DNA of 12,218 nucleotides, from the NCBI GenBank assembly GCA_002361335.1, contig DESS01000048.1:888-13105 (forward strand). Direction: 5' to 3'. The notes beneath the pieces are model-generated. The model worked only from the letters and a program-made list of their open reading frames with translations. It was not told the origin of the DNA and did not search any database. The first letter of the stretch is position 1, and every line of letters starts with the position of its first letter. This stretch comes from Richelia sp. UBA3308 (GTDB taxonomy: Bacteria > Cyanobacteriota > Cyanobacteriia > Cyanobacteriales > Nostocaceae). The position numbers and the translations under genes were made by a program. Below, in pieces: positions 1 through 5,320 of this stretch.

Positions 1-101
1 ATGCCCGAATGCCCGAATTGGGCCGAAAGGGCATGGGGAATTGGCTATGCTTTAAAATAGCTGAAAAAGAATATTTTTGGAATGGAGGGGTAACAATAAT
101 T

Positions 102-683
102 ATGGCTTTAACTGGTTCAACAATGTTGTCTTTGGGAACAGAGGCTCCGGATTTTCAACTACCTGATGTGGTATCTGGAGAAACTATTTCTCTCTCAACT
201 TTTACTGATAAAAAAGCTTTGTTGGTAATGTTTATTTGTCGTCACTGTCCGTTTGTAAAGCACGTACAGTCAGAATTAGCTCAATTAGGAAAAGATTATT
301 TACAAACTGATTTAGGAATTGTCGCTATTAGTGCCAATGATGTTGAAAATTTTGCCGATGATGCACCAGATTTATTAAAAAAAATGGCGACAGAATTAGA
401 TTTCAAGTTTGCTTTTTGTTACGACGAAACCCAAGAAACAGCAAAGAGTTATACTGCTGCTTGTACACCTGATTTTTTCCTATTTGATGATCGGCGTAAA
501 TTATTTTATCGCGGACAATTGGATGATAGTCGTCCCAGTAATGGTAAACCTGTAACAGGTAAAGATTTACGCAGTGCTATAGATAGTGTTTTGGCGGGTA
601 AATCATTTACGGAAGAACAAAAGCCGAGTATTGGTTGCAATATTAAATGGAAACCGGGTTCCGAGCCAGATTATTTTGGTTAA
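102..683 (+). CDS. Thioredoxin-fold peroxiredoxin-like protein (AhpC/TSA-related, PRX_like type)
   Basis: Soluble 193-aa thioredoxin-fold protein, probably a thiol-dependent reductase or peroxidase of the AhpC/TSA-like group. Visible: the N-terminal APDFQLPD strand typical of peroxiredoxin-like proteins (about residues 15-22), a CxxC redox motif C46-R-H-C49 followed by PFVKH, and the cis-proline region C121-T-P123. A further Cys lies near the C-terminus (C179, in SIGCNIKWK). The CxxC resembles a thioredoxin site more than a one-Cys peroxiredoxin site, so the reaction is uncertain. I chose ATG at 102, not the upstream in-frame ATG at 9, because GGAGGGG lies at 84-90 and the residues before it do not look like a family N-terminus; a protein from position 9 would add 31 unconvincing residues. 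It converges on the next gene across heptamer repeats. No signal peptide is seen, so it is probably cytoplasmic. Confidence 0.85.
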   Translation: MALTGSTMLSLGTEAPDFQLPDVVSGETISLSTFTDKKALLVMFICRHCPFVKHVQSELAQLGKDYLQTDLGIVAISANDVENFADDAPDLLKKMATELDFKFAFCYDETQETAKSYTAACTPDFFLFDDRRKLFYRGQLDDSRPSNGKPVTGKDLRSAIDSVLAGKSFTEEQKPSIGCNIKWKPGSEPDYFG

Positions 684-685
684 CT

Positions 686-720
686 GATAGTGGTTAGTTG
701 ATAGTGGTTAGTTGATAGTT
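686..720. repeat. Heptamer tandem repeat array (GATAGTG/GTTAGTT)
   Basis: Five consecutive 7-bp units just after the stop codon at 683: gatagtg, gttagtt, gatagtg, gttagtt, gatagtt. It belongs to the same TTAGTT-type family found elsewhere in the window. It is partly complementary to the array at 764-819 between the same two convergent genes. Confidence 0.85.
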
Positions 721-763
721 GATAAAAAGCAATTCGTCACTCTGTTCCTCTGTTGCTCTTAAC

Positions 764-819
764 CACTAACTACTAACTAACAACTAAATACTAACAACTA
801 ACTACTAACTACTAACTAC
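764..819. repeat. Heptamer tandem repeat array (TAACTAC-type)
   Basis: Eight consecutive 7-bp units: cactaac, tactaac, taacaac, taaatac, taacaac, then three taactac. The last unit ends 7 nt before the stop codon of the minus-strand gene. It is inverted relative to the 686-720 array: TAACCACTA at 760-768 pairs perfectly with TAGTGGTTA at 702-710, so a hairpin spanning the convergent intergenic region is possible. Confidence 0.85.
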
Positions 820-825
820 TAATAT

Positions 826-1341
826 TTAATTCTGGATTTCTAAGTTGAGGATGTAATGTCCTAGCTGAACTTTTCTAGCCCATAATTCGTATTCTACCCG
901 TAGGTGTTCTGGTAAAGGATGCCCAGTCAAAGTCAGATTACGAGTAAAATTTCTTAGACGGATTGGGTGGTTATTTTGCAAGGATTCATTAGGTAGCCAG
1001 TAACGACTCATACCGTAAACTCCTTTTTCCCAGAAGTGACGGTAACTCAAGTGTGGATTACCTTGCATTGTCATGGTTACTCTATAAGGGGATATTTCCA
1101 GCCATAAAATTCTTGGACTTCCCGGGATTTTCCGATTAGTTTTGGCGGTTGAGGAGAAAGTGTTTTGCGAATTTTGCGCTTTTGCTTCTTGCCAAGTTTT
1201 GATCGGTGGTGCATTCATTAACAAATGAAAGCGCTGGCTATCCTTTTGATATAAAGTAGCAGCTGTTTCTACAACAGATTGGACTGGTAAATCTGTTGAA
1301 ATAAGTGATAAGCAAACCGGTTTGCGTTGATGAGTCAGCAT
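826..1341 (-). CDS. Hypothetical protein, 171 aa, family not recognised
   Basis: I do not recognise this family. The predicted protein is soluble, with no signal peptide or membrane segment. It has a low-complexity, Ser/Thr/Asn/Gln-rich stretch around residues 50-70 and then a more ordered, aromatic-rich C-terminal half (SPRILWLEISPYRV, then HFWEKGVYGMSRYWLP, ending in LGHYILNLEIQN). The aromatic C-terminal half reads like real protein rather than a random frame. The ATG at 1341 has no obvious Shine-Dalgarno. The gene faces aroA divergently across 150 nt and converges on the peroxiredoxin-like gene, so it is probably a monocistron. No function is proposed. Confidence 0.65.
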   Translation of the reverse strand: MLTHQRKPVCLSLISTDLPVQSVVETAATLYQKDSQRFHLLMNAPPIKTWQEAKAQNSQNTFSSTAKTNRKIPGSPRILWLEISPYRVTMTMQGNPHLSYRHFWEKGVYGMSRYWLPNESLQNNHPIRLRNFTRNLTLTGHPLPEHLRVEYELWARKVQLGHYILNLEIQN

Positions 1342-1454
1342 GGGAGAGATTGGGATGAGAAGCTATTGGATAAATAAGTTTAATTTTAAGTAATCGTGTT
1401 TTGATTTAGGGGTAGGATAAAGGGCGAGGAAGTTATTTTAAGCTTTTGTTTATA

Positions 1455-1460
1455 TATAAT
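1455..1460 (+). promoter_or_regulatory. Candidate -10 element for aroA
   Basis: A perfect TATAAT lies 31 nt upstream of the aroA ATG, in the 150-nt divergent region. No convincing -35 hexamer is present 16-18 nt further upstream, so this is only a candidate. No Shine-Dalgarno precedes the ATG at 1492. Confidence 0.35.
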
Positions 1461-1491
1461 TTCCCCTACAATCACACGCCAGTTATCAACA

Positions 1492-2838
1492 ATGTCCGCT
1501 TCTGTTATAACCGTAGAAACTAAACAAAACCTTCCCCACAAGTTGGTTGTTCGACGACCTGTTGAGGGGCTATCTTTAAATGGTAAGATTCGAGTCCCTG
1601 GTGATAAATCTATCTCCCATCGGGCGTTGATGTTGGGCGCACTTGCGAGCGGTGAAACCCGTATCGAAGGATTGCTTTTAGGAGAAGATCCCCGGAGTAC
1701 TGCCAGCTGTTTCCAAGCTATGGGGGCAGAAGTTTCAGAATTAAATACAGAATTGGTAAGGGTTAAAGGTATTGGTTTGGGCAATTTACTCGAACCTGTT
1801 AATGTCTTAGATGCTGGCAATTCTGGTACCACGTTGCGACTGATGTTAGGAATTTTGGCATCCCATGAGGGACGTTTTTTTACCGTTACAGGAGATAATT
1901 CCTTACGTTCACGTCCGATGTCTCGTGTTGTTAAACCTTTGCAACAAATGGGAGCGCAAATTTGGGGAAGAGATAATAATTCTAAAGCACCCTTGGCAGT
2001 TTGTGGACAAAACCTCAAACCGATTCATTACCATTCTCCCATAGCTTCTGCCCAAGTGAAATCTTGCATCTTGCTGGCTGGTTTATCAATTGAAGGTAAA
2101 ACTACCGTAACTGAACCAGCCTTGTCTCGGGATCATAGCGAACGAATGTTACAAGCATTTGGCGCTAAGTTAGATATTGATACGCAAACTAATAGTGTTA
2201 GCGTTAATGGTCCGGTAAAACTATACGGACAAACCGTAGTTGTACCAGGAGATATAAGTTCGGCAGCTTTTTGGTTGGTAGCTGGAGCAATTGTATCAGA
2301 TTCGGAGTTACTAATTGAAAATGTCGGTGTTAACCCCACTCGCACTGGTGTTTTAGAAGCTTTGGAGATGATGGGGGCTGATATTACACGAGAAAACGAA
2401 AGGGAAGTTGCAGGGGAACCTGTAGCTGATTTAAGGGTTCGTTCGGGGAAACTTAAAGGCTGCACCATTGAGGGAGATATCATACCAAGACTAATCGATG
2501 AAATTCCCATTTTAGCGGTTGCGGCAGTATTTGCCGAGGGTACAACTGTAATTAAGGATGCTGCTGAATTGCGAGTTAAAGAGAGCGATCGCATTGCTGT
2601 GATGGCACAACAACTTAACGCCATGGGAGCGCAGGTAACTGAATTACCAGATGGTATGGAAATCACTGGCGGGACTTCCCTTACTGGTGTTGAACTTGAC
2701 AGCTTTACAGATCATCGGATTGCCATGAGTTTGGCGATCGCGGCTTTAAATGCTCGTGGTGAAACAACCATTAATCGTGCGGAAGCTGCATCGGTTTCTT
2801 ATCCAGATTTCTTTGATACTCTTAAAAGGATTATTTAA
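1492..2838 (+). CDS. aroA: 3-phosphoshikimate 1-carboxyvinyltransferase (EPSP synthase)
   Basis: Cytoplasmic shikimate-pathway enzyme that joins shikimate-3-phosphate and phosphoenolpyruvate to give EPSP, towards chorismate and aromatic amino acids. At 448 aa it is full length for the family. Motifs seen: PGDKSISHRA near residue 37 (substrate-binding Lys/Ser), the GNSGTTLRLM phosphoenolpyruvate loop, the RSRPM segment, the SAQVKSCILLAGL segment, DIIPRLIDEIPILAV with the catalytic Asp region, ELRVKESDR, and DHRIAMS near the C-terminus. The sequence resembles the Bacillus-like/cyanobacterial branch; the loop keeps the glycine (GNSGT), unlike the alanine in some bacterial class II enzymes. The start gives MSAS, which agrees with my memory of Nostoc homologues. 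It carries two internal HIP1 sites. It is probably transcribed alone, with a terminator at 2848-2891. Confidence 0.97.
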   Translation: MSASVITVETKQNLPHKLVVRRPVEGLSLNGKIRVPGDKSISHRALMLGALASGETRIEGLLLGEDPRSTASCFQAMGAEVSELNTELVRVKGIGLGNLLEPVNVLDAGNSGTTLRLMLGILASHEGRFFTVTGDNSLRSRPMSRVVKPLQQMGAQIWGRDNNSKAPLAVCGQNLKPIHYHSPIASAQVKSCILLAGLSIEGKTTVTEPALSRDHSERMLQAFGAKLDIDTQTNSVSVNGPVKLYGQTVVVPGDISSAAFWLVAGAIVSDSELLIENVGVNPTRTGVLEALEMMGADITRENEREVAGEPVADLRVRSGKLKGCTIEGDIIPRLIDEIPILAVAAVFAEGTTVIKDAAELRVKESDRIAVMAQQLNAMGAQVTELPDGMEITGGTSLTGVELDSFTDHRIAMSLAIAALNARGETTINRAEAASVSYPDFFDTLKRII

Positions 2839-2847
2839 TTATTGTGT

Positions 2848-2891
2848 AATAATTCTTATCCTTTGGGTTGGCTGGGGGTAAGAATTATTTT
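2848..2891 (+). terminator. Hairpin terminator after aroA
   Basis: AATAATTCTTATCC at 2848-2861 pairs with GGTAAGAATTATT at 2877-2889 (13 pairs with one bulged T) around a 15-nt loop, and is followed by a short T run (2888-2891). It begins 10 nt after the aroA stop. The short T run makes it a moderate rather than a perfect intrinsic terminator. It lies between convergent genes and may act on both strands. Confidence 0.7.
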
Positions 2892-2954
2892 GAATCAATA
2901 AAAAATGTAAATTTTTGATATGAATTTATAAATCAAGTTATAGGGAAGTCATTG

Positions 2955-3113
2955 TCAATCATGGACGCGATTATTTTTAATAGCTTCTATAACTCTGTTA
3001 ACTGTAGGAATAGGTATTCTTATATTTGGTTGTTGATTAGCTAGTTTCACTAACTGCTTAGGGGTAAATTGAGAATTCTTAGTTGAAGAAGGTGTTGGAA
3101 AGTCAAAATTCAT
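2955..3113 (-). CDS. Small hypothetical protein (52 aa), translationally coupled
   Basis: An ORF of 52 codons whose ATG (3113-3111) overlaps the TGA stop of the upstream OmpA-like gene (3112-3110) in an ATGA arrangement, the usual sign of translational coupling. The product begins MNFDFPTPSS. It then has a basic, helix-prone stretch (FTPKQLVKLANQQPN, then PIPTVNRVIEAIKNNRV) and ends HD. No family is recognised. A short helix-turn-helix-like fold is conceivable, but that is only an inference. No hairpin terminator is seen immediately after its stop; the aroA terminator at 2848-2891 may serve. It is too short for routine ORF calling, so it may be missed in annotations. Confidence 0.5.
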   Translation of the reverse strand: MNFDFPTPSSTKNSQFTPKQLVKLANQQPNIRIPIPTVNRVIEAIKNNRVHD

Positions 3114-3628
3114 TGCTTTTGTTTTAAATAAATACGTTTTTCTGATAAGGTTGAATCTTTACTATATTTTTCGATAAATTCATCACTACGGAATTGTAAG
3201 CGAAAAATAACTTTACGGTCTGCTGGATTATTACGAGTTTTATCAGCTTCAATTTCCCCTCTTCCAGCAGCTAAAAATTTTTGCTGCAATTTATTTTTAG
3301 TTGAATAATTAATTTGAGAAAAGATATATTTAGCAACCGAAGCAGAACGTTTTAAACTCAGTTGTAAATTAACTTCTTCACTTCCTTCGGAACTAGTATG
3401 TCCTTCCACAACTACCCGACTAACTTCTGTAGCAAATTCGGGTTTAGAAAAAATAACTCCGCTATAAATAGGAATAAATTTTTTCAAAAATGCTTTACCT
3501 TTAGGTTTTAATTCAGCACTTCCTTGAGAAAATAAAATAGATTCTTGAATACTGACATCTCCGGTTTCTGGATTGACTTTGACATTGATATTATTCTTCT
3601 TCATTTGTCCGACAATTTCACCAATCAC
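3110..3628 (-). CDS. OmpA/MotB-like peptidoglycan-binding domain protein (probably the C-terminal part of a split gene)
   Basis: 172 aa from a GTG at 3628. It holds an OmpA/MotB C-terminal domain: a beta segment ILFSQGSAEL (31-40), then VEGHTSSEGSEEVNLQLSLKR (74-94), and GRGE followed by NPADRKVIFRL (122-144). Such domains hold peptidoglycan, and their usual GHTD aspartate is Ser79 here (GHTSSEG variant). On its own the protein has neither a signal peptide nor a membrane segment, which makes no sense for a periplasmic binder. Reading the same frame upstream of the GTG gives LLFAEKDAPKRVVIGEIVG, which would continue the membrane protein encoded just before it. I therefore see this as the 3' half of a frameshifted gene. 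The GTG start lies inside the upstream reading frame (11-nt overlap), so independent coupled translation is the alternative. Confidence 0.75.
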   Translation of the reverse strand: MIGEIVGQMKKNNINVKVNPETGDVSIQESILFSQGSAELKPKGKAFLKKFIPIYSGVIFSKPEFATEVSRVVVEGHTSSEGSEEVNLQLSLKRSASVAKYIFSQINYSTKNKLQQKFLAAGRGEIEADKTRNNPADRKVIFRLQFRSDEFIEKYSKDSTLSEKRIYLKQKQ

Positions 3629-4028
3629 TACTCGTTTTGGTGCGTCTTTTTCTGCGAACAGTAAATAAACTACCGGAGCCTAAACCCATTAATGAAGTTG
3701 AAAATGCTGTTTTCATATTTCCCAGCAGTTCGATACTGGAATTCATTAGCTGTTGAGAGTTGGAAATATCACCAAGATTTATACCTTGCAAACCCTGTTG
3801 AATACCGTAAAAGGTTCCTAATACACCAATTGAAGTACATAAAGCAGTCACAAACCTTAGAGGGCTACGAGGTGTTATTCGCAGCTTTCTGTATGATTTT
3901 TTACTTGTAAGTAAATACTTAGCTGTTATCAAAATTTCGATAACTATGGCAAGAGCTAAAATAATTGCGATCGCAAAATGAAATGGTGTATCTTGCCAAA
4001 CAATATTCCAAATATCTGCTATATTCAT
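3618..4028 (-). CDS. MotA/TolQ/ExbB-like membrane channel segment (ZorA-like), probably truncated by a frameshift
   Basis: 136 aa. TM1 is at about 17-40 and is followed by a basic loop (KKSYRKLRITPRSPLR). TM2 is at about 58-80, containing TSIGVLGTFYGIQQGL. TM3 is at about 106-124 (MKTAFSTSLMGLGSGS). The GxxGTFxG motif and the STSLMG motif are hallmarks of the proton-channel subunits MotA/TolQ/ExbB/ZorA. The positive-inside rule puts the N-terminus outside and the basic loop in the cytoplasm. After residue 121 the frame runs into an Arg/Lys-rich tail (RRKRRTKTSSDW) that looks out of frame: skipping one nucleotide in the TTTATTTAC stretch (around 3660-3670) joins it to the OmpA domain, giving about 305 aa. 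The start at 4028 has AAGGA about 10 nt upstream. It lies 27 nt after the 115-aa gene, so the two are probably co-transcribed. Confidence 0.7.
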   Translation of the reverse strand: MNIADIWNIVWQDTPFHFAIAIILALAIVIEILITAKYLLTSKKSYRKLRITPRSPLRFVTALCTSIGVLGTFYGIQQGLQGINLGDISNSQQLMNSSIELLGNMKTAFSTSLMGLGSGSLFTVRRKRRTKTSSDW

Positions 4029-4055
4029 ACAGCATCATCCTTGTGATAATTTTGT

Positions 4056-4403
4056 TTATTTTTGACTAAATCTCTTTATTTCATAAGTTGTAAGAATCTG
4101 TTTTGCTACTCTTACGGGTATATGATCCGCATCGTCGTATTTATCTATAGATTCTCGCAATCTCAAGCCGTATAATTGCTCATCATCTTCAGCTTGATTA
4201 TCAATAGCTAAATAAACCTTTTGTGGTGCATAACTACGTAACAAACGCACTTGCAAACAGCTTTTTAAATCCCGCGATGAAGTTGATAAAGGTGAATCTT
4301 TTCCATATAAATCCCCCGCAACTTTCCATGCGCGATTGATTGCTTTAATTTGCTGCACTAATTCTCTTAGTGAGGGATAAAGCAATTCATTAATATCACT
4401 CAT
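4056..4403 (-). CDS. Hypothetical protein, 115 aa, first gene of the channel/OmpA cassette
   Basis: Family not recognised. It is a soluble, mixed-charge protein without signal peptide or membrane segment. The N-terminal half is probably helical (ELLYPSLRELVQQIKAINRAW). A middle part reads RLLRSYAPQKVYLAID, and a C-terminal part has YGLRLRES followed by DADHIPVRVAKQIL. The stop codon is 27 nt before the start of the channel-like gene on the same strand, and no terminator lies between, so a shared operon is likely. The 130 nt upstream, down to the vapC stop, is AT-rich with no clear Shine-Dalgarno for the ATG at 4403. Its role may be linked to the membrane protein, but that is context only. Confidence 0.65.
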   Translation of the reverse strand: MSDINELLYPSLRELVQQIKAINRAWKVAGDLYGKDSPLSTSSRDLKSCLQVRLLRSYAPQKVYLAIDNQAEDDEQLYGLRLRESIDKYDDADHIPVRVAKQILTTYEIKRFSQK

Positions 4404-4510
4404 TGTTTATAAAGTTTTTATATTTGGTTATATTTTTATAGTTCCCAGAAATTTTGAAAAATTAACTGATGTTGAAAAATAATTCAGACAAATACAATTA
4501 AAAATAGATG

Positions 4511-4528
4511 ACAAAAAATATATTTTGT
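4511..4528 (-). terminator. Weak AT-rich hairpin after vapC
   Basis: ACAAAA (4511-4516) and TTTTGT (4523-4528) form a 6-bp stem around a 6-nt loop just downstream of the vapC stop on the minus strand. There is no G/C core, so termination here is weakly supported. Confidence 0.2.
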
Positions 4529-4533
4529 TAAAA

Positions 4534-4941
4534 TTATTGATTTGAAGAGGTAAAAGGATTGAGAATTTGTATATTACAGCCTTCAAAATCACGGATATTA
4601 CGAGTAACAAGTCTAAGTTTATGAATTTTAGCTGTTGCAGCAATAAGAATATCTGCTTGAGTGCGTTGCTTTCCTTGGCTTCTTAAGTTACCTCGTATTA
4701 ACCCGGACATTTTTGCAATATCTACTGTAATAGGAAGGATAATACAGTAATGATCGAGAAATTGTTCAAACCATTGTTCGATTCTTGCATTGGGTTTAGC
4801 TGCTAAACCATAATAAATTTCTTCGACTGTAATAACACTCAAATTAATTGATGAAACTTTTGTACTCCAATTAATAACTCCTAGATTAGGTTTAGGGCGT
4901 GCCAGTTCACTGATAATATTGGTATCACAAAGGAAAGTCAT
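4534..4941 (-). CDS. vapC: PIN-domain toxin, VapC type
   Basis: 135-aa PIN-domain ribonuclease, the toxin of a type II toxin-antitoxin pair. VapC toxins cut RNA, usually tRNA or rRNA, with a Mg2+ site built from conserved acidic residues. Those seen here are D6 in FLCDTNIISEL, E40/E41 in TVEEIYYG, D97 in QADILIAATA and the LVTRNIRDFEG block (N115, D118). The length is standard for the family and all acidic positions are present, so the toxin looks intact. It follows the antitoxin gene after 8 nt on the same strand. Such pairs are normally autorepressed by the toxin-antitoxin complex; I see no specific operator. The RNA target cannot be read from sequence. Confidence 0.92.
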   Translation of the reverse strand: MTFLCDTNIISELARPKPNLGVINWSTKVSSINLSVITVEEIYYGLAAKPNARIEQWFEQFLDHYCIILPITVDIAKMSGLIRGNLRSQGKQRTQADILIAATAKIHKLRLVTRNIRDFEGCNIQILNPFTSSNQ

Positions 4942-4949
4942 TGATATTA

Positions 4950-5219
4950 TTAGTCTATAAAAGGATTAGAACGATTTCGACGTTCGTCTATTTCCATTTG
5001 ATAGTTTTCCTGATCACAAATTTGACGTAATTGTGTGAATGTATCCGCTAGTGGTGGTTTTTGACGCTGCTGATGCCAACTAAGAAATTCCTGAAATAAT
5101 TCAGCTTCTACAATCGCTACTACAGGTTGCTCTTGATTGTAAATCAGTTGAGGTTCAAGACTGGCAGCATTAATTAGTTCAGTTAATTTCTGTTGAGCTT
5201 CTTCTATTGTCCAAACCAT
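4950..5219 (-). CDS. Phd/YefM-type antitoxin of the VapC toxin
   Basis: 89-aa antitoxin upstream of vapC. The N-terminal half has the Phd/YefM layout: an initial strand and helix (WTIEEAQQKLTELINAA), a two-strand segment (LIYNQEQPVVAIVEAE) and a helix (LFQEFLSW). It therefore should dimerise and bind DNA. The C-terminal part is charged and probably unstructured until it wraps the toxin, with a NPFID end. It is encoded first in the pair with an 8-nt gap to vapC, the usual order. The pair lies directly downstream of the cupA terminator, where a cupS gene might be expected in the CO2-uptake operon. The family call is confident; the exact subfamily is not. Confidence 0.85.
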   Translation of the reverse strand: MVWTIEEAQQKLTELINAASLEPQLIYNQEQPVVAIVEAELFQEFLSWHQQRQKPPLADTFTQLRQICDQENYQMEIDERRNRSNPFID

Positions 5220-5283
5220 ATTGTAACTTCGATTATTTTCTATATATTTACTAATTTATCGCACTACATTAGTTATGCTATTC

Positions 5284-5310
5284 AAAAAAGCCCCCCTTCA
5301 ACAAGGGGGG
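5284..5310 (-). terminator. Strong rho-independent terminator of the ndhF-ndhD-cupA operon
   Basis: On the minus strand CCCCCCTT (5310-5303) pairs with AAGGGGGG (5298-5291) around a GTTG loop, followed by C and a run of six T (5289-5284). It starts 10 nt after the cupA stop. The hairpin and the adjoining GATCCCCCCAA resemble a dispersed repeat that I recall as common in filamentous cyanobacteria. Confidence 0.9.
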
Positions 5311-5320
5311 TTGGGGGGAT

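Noticed and set aside
9..101. Upstream in-frame ATG that would add 31 residues to the peroxiredoxin-like protein
   Set aside because: The added residues do not resemble a family N-terminus, and a good GGAGGGG lies before the ATG at 102.
686..819. Heptamer arrays as a CRISPR array
   Set aside because: The units are 7 bp, contiguous and without unique spacers.
1386..2018. 210-aa reading frame on the minus strand overlapping aroA
   Set aside because: It lies opposite the highly conserved aroA gene and its translation shows no family feature; a shadow frame.
2133..2666. 177-aa reading frame on the minus strand inside aroA
   Set aside because: Complementary to aroA coding sequence, Ser/Thr-rich translation with no motif; a shadow frame.
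3692..3910. 72-aa reading frame on the plus strand across the channel-like gene
   Set aside because: Opposite to the better supported membrane gene and no recognisable domain.
2955..4403. A standard Zorya defence system
   Set aside because: The channel and OmpA parts are suggestive, but ZorC/ZorD/ZorE-like partners are absent and the channel gene is frameshifted.
4428..4643. 71-aa minus-strand reading frame overlapping the vapC 3' end
   Set aside because: Overlaps vapC out of frame; AT-rich hydrophobic translation typical of chance frames.
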